Positions 1-10,250 of a stretch of 35,704 nucleotides of DNA are shown here, piece by piece. The stretch comes from Flavobacteriaceae bacterium (GTDB taxonomy: Bacteria; Bacteroidota; Bacteroidia; Flavobacteriales; Flavobacteriaceae). The position numbers and the translations under genes were made by a program. The notes beneath the pieces were generated by a model. It ran no database searches. It was not told the DNA's origin and saw nothing but the letters and a program-made list of their open reading frames with translations. Where the stretch lies: the NCBI GenBank assembly GCA_029942185.1, contig JAOZTK010000004.1, forward strand, positions 1-35,704, in the 5' to 3' direction. How positions within the stretch are numbered: the first letter of the stretch is position 1; every line of letters starts with the position of its first letter.

Positions 1-183
1 AAAAATTATGGGCTTGAAATATTTCAAGTCCACAGGTTTTGCACTTGCTCCGTCTCCTTTTTTCAGGAATGGGTTTACTAAATCCAACCAAAAATCCACA
101 CCGGCACGAGTTGATTGCGCTAAATGAGAAACACCAATGGCAACCCCCGCAAAAAGTAATCCGAGGCCTATCTTTTTATAAAT
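1..183 (-). other. Open reading frame running off the left edge, no canonical start codon (IYKKIGLGLLFAGVAIGVSHLAQSTRAGVDFWLDLVNPFLKKGDGASAKPVDLKYFKPIIF...), one hydrophobic segment
   Basis: Minus-strand frame is open from 183 to 1 and directly preceded by an in-frame TGA (186-184). Residues IGLGLLFAGVAIGVSHLA look like a TM segment. No ATG/GTG/TTG before the hydrophobic stretch. Confidence 0.3.
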
Positions 184-191
184 TCAAATAC

Positions 192-1499
192 TTAATTTAT
201 ACGGGTGATTTTTGCTCCAATAGCACGAAGTCGCTCATCGATACGTTCATAACCTCTATCAATTTGTTCAATGTTATGAATAGTACTCACTCCATCTGCA
301 GATAAAGCAGCGATCAACAAAGAAATACCCGCTCTAATATCCGGAGAAGTCATGGTAGTAGCTCGTAAAGGAGTTTCGTGATTGTTACCGATAACCGTGG
401 CTCTATGTGGATCACAAAGTATAACTTGCGCACCCATATCAATAAGTTTATCGACAAAAAACAAACGACTTTCAAACATTTTTTGATGAATTAATACACT
501 CCCTTTTGCCTGAGTTGCCACCACCAATACAATACTTAATAAATCAGGTGTAAAACCGGGCCATGGAGCATCAGAAACCGTTAGAATAGATCCGTCCATA
601 TAATTTTGAACCTCATAAGAATCTTGGGCAGGAACATATATATCATCGTTACGATTTTCTAATTTTATTCCTAATTTTCTAAAAACACTTGGTATCTGAC
701 CTAAATCTTTCCAACTTACATTTTTGATAGTTAGTTCAGATCGTGTCATGGCAGCCATTCCAATCCAACTCCCAATTTCTATCATATCGGGCAAAATAGT
801 ATGTTCACAACCCTTTAATTCTCTAACTCCTTCTATAGTCAATAAGTTTGATCCTACACCGGTTATTCTCGCTCCCATACTATTCAACATTTTAGATAAT
901 TGTTGAATATAGGGTTCACAAGCTGCATTGTATATTGTTGTCTTTCCTTTTGCAAGTACTGCAGCCATAATAATATTGGCAGTACCTGTTACAGAAGCTT
1001 CATCTAACAACATATCCGTACCTTGTAATTCATCAGCTTCTACTCCGTAAAAAAATTCTTTGTCATTGTATCGAAAATCCGCTCCCAATTTGATAAAACC
1101 TTCGAAGTGTGTATCCAAACGTCGTCGACCAATTCTATCGCCACCCGGACGAGGAATATAACCTCTACCAAACCTCGACAACAAAGGACCTACCAACATA
1201 ATAGAACCTCTTAATTGACTGCCGTCATTTTTAAAATCTTCTGACTCCAGGTAATCTAAATCAATTTCATCGGCTTGAAAAGTATAGGAATTCGCACTCA
1301 ACTTTTTAATTTTAACACCTAATTCGCCTAAAATAAATATTAGTTTATTTACATCTTTTATATTAGGAATATTATTGACTTGAACCTTTTCTGAGGTTAA
1401 AAGCGTCGCATTTAAAATCTGTAAACATTCATTTTTAGCGCCTTGAGGTGTGATTTCACCTTGAAGTTTATGCCCTCCTTCAACTTTGAAAGTTCCCAT
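192..1499 (-). CDS. murA: UDP-N-acetylglucosamine 1-carboxyvinyltransferase
   Basis: 435 aa; MurA/EPSP-synthase-type sequence (GGHKLQGEITPQGAKNECLQILNATLL, PRPGGDRIGRRRLDTHFEGF, SPDIRAGISLLIAAL). Confidence 0.97.
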   Translation of the reverse strand: MGTFKVEGGHKLQGEITPQGAKNECLQILNATLLTSEKVQVNNIPNIKDVNKLIFILGELGVKIKKLSANSYTFQADEIDLDYLESEDFKNDGSQLRGSIMLVGPLLSRFGRGYIPRPGGDRIGRRRLDTHFEGFIKLGADFRYNDKEFFYGVEADELQGTDMLLDEASVTGTANIIMAAVLAKGKTTIYNAACEPYIQQLSKMLNSMGARITGVGSNLLTIEGVRELKGCEHTILPDMIEIGSWIGMAAMTRSELTIKNVSWKDLGQIPSVFRKLGIKLENRNDDIYVPAQDSYEVQNYMDGSILTVSDAPWPGFTPDLLSIVLVVATQAKGSVLIHQKMFESRLFFVDKLIDMGAQVILCDPHRATVIGNNHETPLRATTMTSPDIRAGISLLIAALSADGVSTIHNIEQIDRGYERIDERLRAIGAKITRIN

Positions 1500-1501
1500 G
1501 T

Positions 1502-2137
1502 TTATTTCCTTTTATATTTTCTCTGATTTTTACTTTGATTTTTACTTTTTGACTGTGTTCGTTTGTGACCTTGCATTAATTTGGTAGAAGCAATTAATGG
1601 GTGTTTTTTAATATCAAGTACCAGTTTACTATCTGATAAATCTCTTAAATGATTTTCAATAATAGTATCCGTAACACTGTCTTTATTCCACAATAAATAA
1701 CATTTTTTCATATGATTAGCAATTGACTGCGTCAGCTTCTCTTTCATCTCTCCCGCTTCCCAAGAAATTGCTACATCAATCATCGTTTGCATATTATGTC
1801 CATAATAACGATACTTAGAAGGCGACTTTGGATACGGTAATTTTTCCGGTTTTTCTTTTAGTTCTTCCTCTGTTGGGATTGTATAAGGTGAATCTACATC
1901 CAATTTAAAATCTGCAATTATAAAGAGTTGATCCCAAAGCTTGTGTTTAAAATCAGGGACATCTCTCAGATGTGGTTGCAAATTACCCATTACTTCAATA
2001 ATTGCTTTTGCCATCTTGTTTCGCTTTTCTCTATCAGGCAAAGCAATGCAATGATTTACTAATTTTTGAATATGACGGCCATATTCAGGTATTGCCATTG
2101 CAGGTCGCTCCGAATTATACTCTAAATCAAACTCCAT
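1502..2137 (-). CDS. DUF4290 domain-containing protein
   Basis: 211 aa; MEFDLEYNSERPAMAIPEYGRHIQKLVNHCIALPDREKRNKMAKAIIEVMGNLQPHLRD is typical of the Bacteroidetes DUF4290 family found next to murA; Lys-rich C-terminus. Confidence 0.85.
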   Translation of the reverse strand: MEFDLEYNSERPAMAIPEYGRHIQKLVNHCIALPDREKRNKMAKAIIEVMGNLQPHLRDVPDFKHKLWDQLFIIADFKLDVDSPYTIPTEEELKEKPEKLPYPKSPSKYRYYGHNMQTMIDVAISWEAGEMKEKLTQSIANHMKKCYLLWNKDSVTDTIIENHLRDLSDSKLVLDIKKHPLIASTKLMQGHKRTQSKSKNQSKNQRKYKRK

Positions 2138-2448
2138 AAAAGTACTGTTATTAATTATTATTTATAGCTTGCAAATTACTTAAAAAAATTGAATTTTATC
2201 AAATTCTTTTACAGAACATACGAATTCTTTTTGTTGATGATAGCAAACAGCATGCAAAAGAATTCGGTTGCTAAAAAACCAAAAGTATATTCATTGGTAA
2301 ACCGGTAAACAAACGCTGTATTTCTCCAATAAAATCATAGTGTAAAAACTAAGTATCCAATGTGTTTGTATTGCTTTTTTGAATCAATTGTCTCATCGAC
2401 AACAAACTACTTAAGGAAGCAATAGACCCTTTTTGATTGCCCTCTTGA

Positions 2449-2982
2449 TTAAATTCCCAAAATTTTTGCATCAACAGCGAACATGGTATGTATCTTTATA
2501 TCAAGATCTTCCGTTACAATTTCATCTGATGCTACCTCAACACGTAAATTGATTGCTTCCTTTTTGAGATATTCAGATAAATCTTGGCCTTCAAGATCTA
2601 AATATAAATTTGCACCTATAGTATCATCAATCACTAATTTTGAAGCTATTAATATTTCATCCAATCCCTCAGCGTCTAAATAAAAACTAATTGATTTTAA
2701 AAAACCAAAATCACTACTTGTAGGATTGATCACCGTTAAAGATGCTTCCTTTAAAATAATTTCTTCTATGAGGTTTTTGGACGTGTTATACGATAGAAAT
2801 GTGTTTTCGCTATCCGTTAAAAAGGGATAATTAAAACTAATCGGATCATCCACAATAATTGGAATTGGCGGCAAGGTCAGCACTTCATCAAAAGTCATGT
2901 TAAAATGAGTTAATTCATCAATTGTTTTACATGAATTAAGAAAAAATCCTAATGCGAATACAATTACTAATATTTTTTTCAT
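2449..2982 (-). CDS. Hypothetical lipoprotein
   Basis: 177 aa; N-terminal MKKILVIVFALGFFLNSCK lipobox. Confidence 0.75.
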   Translation of the reverse strand: MKKILVIVFALGFFLNSCKTIDELTHFNMTFDEVLTLPPIPIIVDDPISFNYPFLTDSENTFLSYNTSKNLIEEIILKEASLTVINPTSSDFGFLKSISFYLDAEGLDEILIASKLVIDDTIGANLYLDLEGQDLSEYLKKEAINLRVEVASDEIVTEDLDIKIHTMFAVDAKILGI

Positions 2983-3244
2983 CTTTAGATAATTTTAGTT
3001 TTACACAATCTTAAAAGTCCCCTTTTAAAAAAACCTAAGCAGCAAAAATAGCATTAAAACTCACGAAACCTGAAAAAAAGTCATAAATATCAGGTGATTA
3101 GCGTCAAAATGTCCTATTGTTTACTACAATTGTTGCGTGGAATATCTTTTGATAATACCCTAAGTAGGAAGTTTAGATGACAAAAGATGAAGGAAGACAG
3201 AAAACTACCAAACTATATTAAAAAATAACCTAAAAAAAAATATT

Positions 3245-5833
3245 ATGAATTTTAACAATTTCACCATAAAATCACAAGAGGCTGTACAACAAGCGCAACT
3301 AATTGCACAAGGCTACGGACACCAACAAATTGAAAACGCACATTTACTAAGAGCCATGTTTGAAGTAGATGATAATGTAACTCCTTTTCTATTGAAGAAA
3401 ACAGGAATCGATCTTAGTATAATCACGAAAACTTTAGACCGTATTATCGAGAGTTTTCCTAAAGTTACAGGGGGTGATTTAATGCTGTCGAAAAGAGCCA
3501 ATAAAACACTCCTAGAAGCGAGTAATATTGCTAAAAAAATGAAAGATGAGTATGTAACTTTAGAACACATACTCTTGAGCGTTCTCGAATCAGATGGTAA
3601 AGCCTCCCAACTTCTCAAGGACAACGGGCTCACAAAAAAGGCATTACAATCCGCTATTACCGAGATGAGAAAAGGGAGCAATGTACACTCTCAAAGTGCT
3701 GAAGACACCTATAATTCACTTAAAAAATATGCGAAAAACTTAAATGATCTCGCTAAAACAGGAAAATTAGATCCCGTAATTGGTCGTGACGAAGAAATAC
3801 GCAGAATATTGCAAATTCTTTCTCGTAGAACTAAGAATAATCCCATATTAATCGGTGATCCGGGAGTTGGAAAAACAGCCATTGCAGAAGGTTTGGCACA
3901 TCGTATTATACGAGGTGACATTCCTGAAAACTTAAAAGATATTCAACTCTTTTCATTAGACATGGGTTCTTTAATTGCAGGGGCGAAATACAAAGGGGAA
4001 TTTGAAGAACGTTTAAAATCCGTTGTAAAAGAAGTCATTGAAGCAGAAGGAAAGATTGTTTTATTTATTGATGAAATCCACACTTTGGTCGGAGCTGGTG
4101 GTGGACAGGGCGCGATGGATGCTGCAAACATATTAAAACCAGCTTTGGCTCGTGGGGAACTTCGTGCTATCGGAGCCACTACTCTGGACGAATACCAAAA
4201 ACATTTTGAAAAAGACAAAGCTTTAGAACGCCGTTTTCAAAAAGTAATGGTTGATGAACCCGACACGGAAAATGCCATTTCAATACTACGAGGAATAAAA
4301 GACAAATACGAAGCTCATCACAAAGTATTGATTAAAGACAATGCCATTATTGCTGCTGTAGAATTATCACAACGCTATATTACTTCCCGTTTTTTACCGG
4401 ACAAAGCCATTGATTTAATGGATGAAGCAGCTGCTAAAATTAGAATGGAAATCAATTCCAAACCTGAAGAATTGGATGTCTTAGATCGTAAAATAATGCA
4501 ACTTGAAATTGAAATTGAAGCAATAAAACGTGAAAACGATCTTAAGAAGCTAGATAGCTTACGCAAAGAATTGGCTGAGATTAAAGATGAAAGAAATGTT
4601 TTAAATATAAAATGGACAAGTGAAAAAGACATCGTCGACAATATTCAAAAAATTAAAAACGACATTGATCACTTTAAATTGGAAGCGGAACAAGCAGAGC
4701 GTGAAGGCGATTATGAAAAGGTAGCCGAATTACGTTACGGCAAAATCAAAAAGTCCGAAGAAGAACTCAAGGAATTACAAACGAAAATGACCAAAAATCA
4801 AGCTACAGCATTGATTAAGGAAGAGGTCACTGCAGATGATATAGCCGAAGTTGTCGCAAAATGGACAGGAATTCCGGTTCAAAAAATGCTACAATCAGAA
4901 CGTGAAAAATTACTGCATCTAGAAGCCGAATTACACAAACGTGTCATTGGACAAGACGAAGCGATTCAAGCAGTTTCTGATGCGATACGTCGTTCCAGAG
5001 CCGGGTTACAAGACAGCAAAAAACCCATAGGTTCTTTCTTGTTTTTAGGGACAACCGGCGTTGGTAAAACAGAACTTGGAAAAGCACTTGCAGAATACTT
5101 ATTTGATGATGAAAGTGCTCTTACACGAATAGATATGAGTGAATATCAAGAACGTCATGCTGTCAGTAGATTAATAGGAGCTCCTCCAGGTTATATTGGA
5201 TACGATGAAGGCGGTCAATTGACGGAGGCCGTACGAAGAAAACCATACTCTGTAGTACTTTTAGACGAAATTGAAAAAGCACATCCCGACACATTTAATA
5301 TCTTATTACAAGTATTAGATGAAGGGCGCTTAACTGATAACAAAGGGCGTACAGCAGATTTTAGAAATGTAATTATCATTATGACTTCTAATTTGGGAGC
5401 ACATATTATCCAAGAGTATTTTGAGAATATGGAAATGGAAAATCGTGATGAAATTACCGGTAAAGCTAAAACAGAAGTAATCGCTTTATTACAAAAAACA
5501 ATTCGCCCGGAATTTCTCAACCGGATTGATGAAACCATTATGTTTACACCGCTAAACAAAGATGAGGTTCGACAAATTGTAGTATTGCAATTAAACAATT
5601 TAACAAAGATGCTACAAAAACAAAATATTATCTTTAAGGCAACTGAAGAAGCAATTGATTCCTTGGCAATTAAAGGTTATAATCCACAATATGGAGCACG
5701 TCCTATAAAGCGTGTCATACAACGAGAAGTACTCAATGAATTATCAAAAGAGATTTTAGCGGGAAGCGTAACTGCCGACAGTAAAATTCTTTTAGACGCA
5801 CTTAATAACCGTTTCGTTTTTAAAAATCAATAA
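3245..5833 (+). CDS. clpB: ATP-dependent chaperone ClpB
   Basis: 862 aa; Clp N-domain, two Walker A motifs ([26 protein letters not shown]), coiled-coil middle domain, [13 protein letters not shown]-terminus. Confidence 0.98.
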   Translation: MNFNNFTIKSQEAVQQAQLIAQGYGHQQIENAHLLRAMFEVDDNVTPFLLKKTGIDLSIITKTLDRIIESFPKVTGGDLMLSKRANKTLLEASNIAKKMKDEYVTLEHILLSVLESDGKASQLLKDNGLTKKALQSAITEMRKGSNVHSQSAEDTYNSLKKYAKNLNDLAKTGKLDPVIGRDEEIRRILQILSRRTKNNPILIGDPGVGKTAIAEGLAHRIIRGDIPENLKDIQLFSLDMGSLIAGAKYKGEFEERLKSVVKEVIEAEGKIVLFIDEIHTLVGAGGGQGAMDAANILKPALARGELRAIGATTLDEYQKHFEKDKALERRFQKVMVDEPDTENAISILRGIKDKYEAHHKVLIKDNAIIAAVELSQRYITSRFLPDKAIDLMDEAAAKIRMEINSKPEELDVLDRKIMQLEIEIEAIKRENDLKKLDSLRKELAEIKDERNVLNIKWTSEKDIVDNIQKIKNDIDHFKLEAEQAEREGDYEKVAELRYGKIKKSEEELKELQTKMTKNQATALIKEEVTADDIAEVVAKWTGIPVQKMLQSEREKLLHLEAELHKRVIGQDEAIQAVSDAIRRSRAGLQDSKKPIGSFLFLGTTGVGKTELGKALAEYLFDDESALTRIDMSEYQERHAVSRLIGAPPGYIGYDEGGQLTEAVRRKPYSVVLLDEIEKAHPDTFNILLQVLDEGRLTDNKGRTADFRNVIIIMTSNLGAHIIQEYFENMEMENRDEITGKAKTEVIALLQKTIRPEFLNRIDETIMFTPLNKDEVRQIVVLQLNNLTKMLQKQNIIFKATEEAIDSLAIKGYNPQYGARPIKRVIQREVLNELSKEILAGSVTADSKILLDALNNRFVFKNQ

Positions 5834-5858
5834 GATAAATTACACCAATTCTCTCTAC

Positions 5859-5908
5859 AAGCATCCGGCTTTTATCGACCTATAGATCAATAACCGGATG
5901 CTTTTTAT
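5859..5908 (+). terminator. Rho-independent terminator of clpB
   Basis: AAGCATCCGG (5859-5868) / CCGGATGCTT (5894-5903), 25-nt loop, followed by TTTATTTT. Confidence 0.75.
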
Positions 5909-5917
5909 TTTGTTTAA

Positions 5918-5955
5918 ATAAGACAAAAAATAAATTATGATTACTTTTGTCTTAT
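5918..5955. repeat. 11-bp perfect inverted repeat overlapping the nhaA start codon
   Basis: ATAAGACAAAA (5918-5928) and TTTTGTCTTAT (5945-5955), 16-nt spacer; the nhaA ATG is 5954-5956. Confidence 0.85.
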
Positions 5956-7258
5956 GATACAAAAATTTATACTTACACCTTTTCAAAAATTTGTTAAGAT
6001 AGAAAGCCTGAGTGGGATGTTATTAATGGGAGCCACAATACTTGCAATGACTTGGGCAAACTCTTCCTATAGTGAATCTTATAACGCCCTTTGGCAGTAT
6101 AAAATAGGTATAAGTTCTCAGAATTTCGAACTTACTAAACCGCTTATTTTATGGATAAACGACGGGCTTATGGCAATCTTTTTCTTTTTAATAGGATTGG
6201 AAATTAAGAGGGAATTGCTTATAGGCGAATTAAATTCAATACGAAAAGCGGCTTTCCCTTTGTTTGCTGCAGTTGGTGGGATGCTCATACCTCTTGCTTT
6301 CTTCCTTCTCTTAAATCAGAATCCTGAAACAGCGAATGGTTGGGGAATTCCCATGGCAACAGATATCGCTTTTTCTCTAGCAATTTTGACCTTACTCGGC
6401 GATAGAGTACCCTTAAGTTTAAAAATATTTTTAACCGCATTTGCAATTGTCGATGATCTTGGGGCTGTACTTGTCATCGCAATTTTCTACAGTGAAAGTA
6501 TAAATTGGATGTTAATCGCTTACTCAATTATACTACTTCTATTTTTGTTTTTCCTTAGCTATAAAAATATATATTCAAAGTATCTAAGTCTGACTATAGG
6601 AATTATAGTATGGTTTCTATTTTTAAAATCAGGATTACATCCAACGATAGCCGGCGTTTTGCTTGCCTTCACAATTCCTATTAGGCAAAAGATTGATTTA
6701 GGCACCTATATAACCGAGCTTTCCGGAATTATTACACGAATTAAAGATTGTCCACCGAATGAAAATTCTATTTTAAATAAAAAACAGATCTCACAAATTG
6801 ACGATTTAGAAGACTGGACAGAGCAAGTACAGTCTCCGTTACAGCACCTTGAACACAAACTGCATAATTGGGTCGCTTTTTTTATAATGCCAGTTTTTGC
6901 ATTAGCCAATGCGGGAGTCGTATTCAGTATGAATATGAAATTGGATATACCCCTAATAATTAACATTGTGTTGGCCTTATTCCTAGGGAAATTTATAGGT
7001 GTTACACTTCTGTCTATCTTGGGTATTAAGCTTAAATTAGCAGAGTTTCCTGAAGGTGTAAATTATTGGCAATTAGTAGGAATATCTATTCTAGCAGGTG
7101 TTGGATTTACTATGTCCATTTTTATTGCAAACTTAGCTTTTGCTGAACACACTGTTTTTATAGATTCTGCCAAAGTCGGTATCTTAATTGGATCTCTTAT
7201 TTCCGGTATTGTTGGTTACATCATCCTAAGAATGAGTAGTAAACCCATCTCATCTTAA
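5954..7258 (+). CDS. nhaA: Na+/H+ antiporter NhaA
   Basis: 434 aa; NhaA motifs INDGLMAIFFFLIGLEIKREL, PMATDIAFSLAILTLLGDRVP, FAIVDDLGAVLVIAIFY, LFLGKFIGVTLLS. Confidence 0.97.
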   Translation: MIQKFILTPFQKFVKIESLSGMLLMGATILAMTWANSSYSESYNALWQYKIGISSQNFELTKPLILWINDGLMAIFFFLIGLEIKRELLIGELNSIRKAAFPLFAAVGGMLIPLAFFLLLNQNPETANGWGIPMATDIAFSLAILTLLGDRVPLSLKIFLTAFAIVDDLGAVLVIAIFYSESINWMLIAYSIILLLFLFFLSYKNIYSKYLSLTIGIIVWFLFLKSGLHPTIAGVLLAFTIPIRQKIDLGTYITELSGIITRIKDCPPNENSILNKKQISQIDDLEDWTEQVQSPLQHLEHKLHNWVAFFIMPVFALANAGVVFSMNMKLDIPLIINIVLALFLGKFIGVTLLSILGIKLKLAEFPEGVNYWQLVGISILAGVGFTMSIFIANLAFAEHTVFIDSAKVGILIGSLISGIVGYIILRMSSKPISS

Positions 7259-7305
7259 ATTGGTTTAATCAAAAAGAATGCTGAAACCGGAGTTTGTATT
7301 TTTTC

Positions 7306-7716
7306 TTATCCTCCGTTATAAACTACAAAGTTACGAGGCGTTTCGTACAAAGTAATTTTTAGTTTTAGTTTTTCGGGAATATATGGGCGTAATCTCTTCC
7401 AAATAACCACTGAAATATTTTCTGAGGTTGGATTCAATTCCTTAAATTCGGGAACTTGAATGTTGAGGTTTTTGTGATCAAATTCATCTTCAATTTTTTC
7501 TTTTATCAATTCTTTGAGTCGTTTCATATCCATCACAAAACCTGTTTGCAAGTTTATTTCGCCGGTAACTGATACTATTAATTCATAGTTATGTCCGTGA
7601 AAATTCGGATTGGCACACTTGCCAAAAACATCTTCATTACGATCGCCCGACCATTCGTTATTATACAATCTATGGGCAGCGTTAAAATGAGCTTTTCTAC
7701 TAACAGTTACTATCAT
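7306..7716 (-). CDS. 6-pyruvoyl-tetrahydropterin synthase / 6-carboxytetrahydropterin synthase (QueD) family
   Basis: Start probably MIVTVSRKAHFNAAHRL (the ORF extends to 7743); zinc-site HGHNYEL and FDHKNLN motifs. Confidence 0.88.
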   Translation of the reverse strand: MIVTVSRKAHFNAAHRLYNNEWSGDRNEDVFGKCANPNFHGHNYELIVSVTGEINLQTGFVMDMKRLKELIKEKIEDEFDHKNLNIQVPEFKELNPTSENISVVIWKRLRPYIPEKLKLKITLYETPRNFVVYNGG

Positions 7717-7788
7717 GTGGCTAATATAAGTATCCGTTTTCAATTATCAATATATAAATTTAGAAAATGAAAAACTGTAGACTGTTAA

Positions 7789-8913
7789 CTATTCTTCAGT
7801 TTCTTCTTCCTTATCCTCTTTTTTCTTTGTTGCTTTATTCCAAATTTTAATTTTTTCTCCTTCTTTTACACCTTCTAATATTTCTACATTGATTCCATCC
7901 GATATCCCCAATTTTACATCTCTTTTCTCAAACTTTTCATCTCCTTCAATTTCCACTTCTACATAGGGCTTATCTGTCTTTTTATTAAAACGCAATAAAG
8001 CTTCACGGATGGATAATACACTGTCTTTTTTCTCTAATACAATATTGGCATTAGCACTATAACCGGCTCTGAGATAATAGCCTTCTTCTAAAGTGACATC
8101 TGCTTTTATCTTAAATTGTACTGCTCCTTGTTCTTCAGTTCCTTTGGGTGCGATAAAATTTAATTTTGCAGGAAAAAGCTTATCTTGAAACGCTCCTAAT
8201 TCTACCTCAATATCAGTACCCTTTACCAATTTTCCTACTTCTGCTTCATCCACTTTTCCCTCAAAAATCATCTTATTCATATCAGCAATAACCGCTACAG
8301 TTGTACCTGGGCTGAAGGTATTACTTTCAATAACCGAACTTCCCTCTCGAATTGGAATTTCCAAAACAGTTCCCGCTATCTCAGCTCTAATGTTTGTATT
8401 GGCTGTTCTGCCCATACCACTTGCAGCTCCTTTTTTAATAATCTGAAGATTACTTTTCGTGTTTTTATACTGCTCTCTTGCGTTGTTGAAATTTAATTCT
8501 ACTGTTTCAAATTCTTGTCTCGGAATAACTCCTTTATTGAATAGAGCTTTATTTCTATCATACAAAATCTGGGCATTATCAAGATGTAGTTTTGTACTAC
8601 GTACACTACTCTGAGCTGAGTTCAAAGCTTGTACATTAGGAACCACACGTACCGTTGCTATCAGATCTCCTTTTTGCACTTTGGCTCCTTCTTCCAAAAA
8701 TATTTTATCCACAATTCCTGAGATTCTCGGTTTTATTTCGATTTCTTCTAAGGGAACCACGGTACCTGTTGCTACAGTTTTACGAACTATATCCGTTTTA
8801 AAAGGTATTTCTGTCTCATATTCTATAGCTGATTTGTTATTTTTTTTACCAAACCAAACCAACACTGCAATTAGAGCCAGTCCTAATACTGAAAAGATAA
8901 TTGTTTTTTTCAT
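7789..8913 (-). CDS. HlyD/MacA-family efflux periplasmic adaptor subunit
   Basis: 374 aa; N-terminal TM, biotinyl-lipoyl-like region (IKPRISGIVDKIFLEEGAKVQKGDLIATV), coiled-coil hairpin; third partner of the upstream ABC genes. Confidence 0.93.
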   Translation of the reverse strand: MKKTIIFSVLGLALIAVLVWFGKKNNKSAIEYETEIPFKTDIVRKTVATGTVVPLEEIEIKPRISGIVDKIFLEEGAKVQKGDLIATVRVVPNVQALNSAQSSVRSTKLHLDNAQILYDRNKALFNKGVIPRQEFETVELNFNNAREQYKNTKSNLQIIKKGAASGMGRTANTNIRAEIAGTVLEIPIREGSSVIESNTFSPGTTVAVIADMNKMIFEGKVDEAEVGKLVKGTDIEVELGAFQDKLFPAKLNFIAPKGTEEQGAVQFKIKADVTLEEGYYLRAGYSANANIVLEKKDSVLSIREALLRFNKKTDKPYVEVEIEGDEKFEKRDVKLGISDGINVEILEGVKEGEKIKIWNKATKKKEDKEEETEE

Positions 8914-8940
8914 TTGTCTAAAGTTTCTTACACAGTCGCA

Positions 8941-8993
8941 TAAGCACCGTGCTTAATTATTTGTTTATCCTTATTGAGACGCTATTTTGCGTC
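8941..8993. repeat. Two inverted repeats in the permease/HlyD intercistronic gap
   Basis: TAAGCAC-C-GTGCTTA (8941-8955) and GACGC-TATTTT-GCGTC (8978-8993). Confidence 0.7.
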
Positions 8994-8999
8994 ATTTTA

Positions 9000-10247
9000 T
9001 TATTCATCACGTAGCGCGTCAATCGGCTTTATACTTGTGGCGATATGCGCGGGTATAAGTCCGATTAAGGTCCCCAAAGCTATTAATAATAGTACTGAAA
9101 TCAATACAATCGGTATATTAACAGTTGGATTTGACAACCAAGCATCTTCACCGGTTACAGCAGAAGAATGATCTATCAGAAATAAGATAAATCCCCCTAA
9201 AATAATTCCTAAAGCTCCTGCTATACTTGTCAAAAAAACGGATTCTAATACTATTTGTTGTTTGATTTCTCTCGGTGTTGCTCCCAATGCTCTTCGTATT
9301 CCAATTTCTTGTGTTCGTTCTTTCACTGTAATCAACAAAATGTTACCTATTGCAAATATTCCTGCTATTAGCGTTGCAATACCCACAAACCAAGTTAAAA
9401 ACTGTATTCCTTTTAAAAATCCGGTGAATTTTTTAAATGCCTCTCCGAGATTAAAACTTCCAAATGCACGTTCATCCTCAGGGTGCACTTCGTGTAAATT
9501 CTTAAGTAATAGTTTTACATCTGCTTCAATTTGTTCAATTTCATAGTCAGGTCGTCCGGTAATCGTTAACCAACCTATGTTATTCCCTTGATTATACACT
9601 TGTTGAAAAGTTGAAAATGGAATATGGATTCCACCTTGCGGTCCACCGCCCATATTTATTTTTTTATAAACACCTATAACCTTGTAATTAATACTATTTA
9701 TTTTAATGTAAGTACCAATAGGGAACTCATCAATTTCAAAAAGTTGTTTATACGTATCTTCATCGATAACACAAACTTTTTTACGTTCATCAATATCATT
9801 CTCATTTATAAAACGTCCATAAATCAGGTTTTTCTTTTCCACTTTATCTAATATGGGATAATCTCCATAGACACCTACATCTACATTTTTCAATCCTCTT
9901 ACAATCTTACTTTGAGACTGATTTCGTGGTACTACAAACTCAAGTCCTTTTACATTGTTTTTAATCGCAGCTACATCCGATTGTTTTAAACGAATGGGAC
10001 GACCTGTTTGAAATCCTTTAAAGGGTTTACCTGTTGATTGTGCCCAAACAAAAACAGAATTAGTAGCAAAATCTCCAAACAATTTTTCAAAATTATTTTC
10101 AATACCTCTCGCAACTCCCAATAAACTAACTAGAAGCAACACACCCCACATAACACCAAAAATTGTAATTGCAGTTCGCAACATATTTTTTCGAATTCCT
10201 TCGAAAATTTCTTGCCATGTGTCAATATCAAATATAAATTTAAACAT
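9000..10247 (-). CDS. MacB-like ABC transporter permease
   Basis: 415 aa; MacB_PCD-type N-terminus, FtsX-like C-terminus (VKERTQEIGIRRALGATPREIKQQIVLESVFLTSIAG). Confidence 0.93.
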   Translation of the reverse strand: MFKFIFDIDTWQEIFEGIRKNMLRTAITIFGVMWGVLLLVSLLGVARGIENNFEKLFGDFATNSVFVWAQSTGKPFKGFQTGRPIRLKQSDVAAIKNNVKGLEFVVPRNQSQSKIVRGLKNVDVGVYGDYPILDKVEKKNLIYGRFINENDIDERKKVCVIDEDTYKQLFEIDEFPIGTYIKINSINYKVIGVYKKINMGGGPQGGIHIPFSTFQQVYNQGNNIGWLTITGRPDYEIEQIEADVKLLLKNLHEVHPEDERAFGSFNLGEAFKKFTGFLKGIQFLTWFVGIATLIAGIFAIGNILLITVKERTQEIGIRRALGATPREIKQQIVLESVFLTSIAGALGIILGGFILFLIDHSSAVTGEDAWLSNPTVNIPIVLISVLLLIALGTLIGLIPAHIATSIKPIDALRDE

Positions 10248-10250
10248 AGT

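Noticed and set aside
39-305. 88-aa plus-strand ORF
   Set aside because: Overlaps the murA 3' end antisense and has no recognisable protein features.
3064-3105. ACCTGA/TCAGGT inverted repeat upstream of clpB as a heat-shock operator
   Set aside because: Only 6-bp arms with a wide spacer and no match to CIRCE or another heat-shock operator I know.
3313-5598. Several minus-strand ORFs of 70-127 aa inside clpB
   Set aside because: Antisense shadows of a strongly coding gene.
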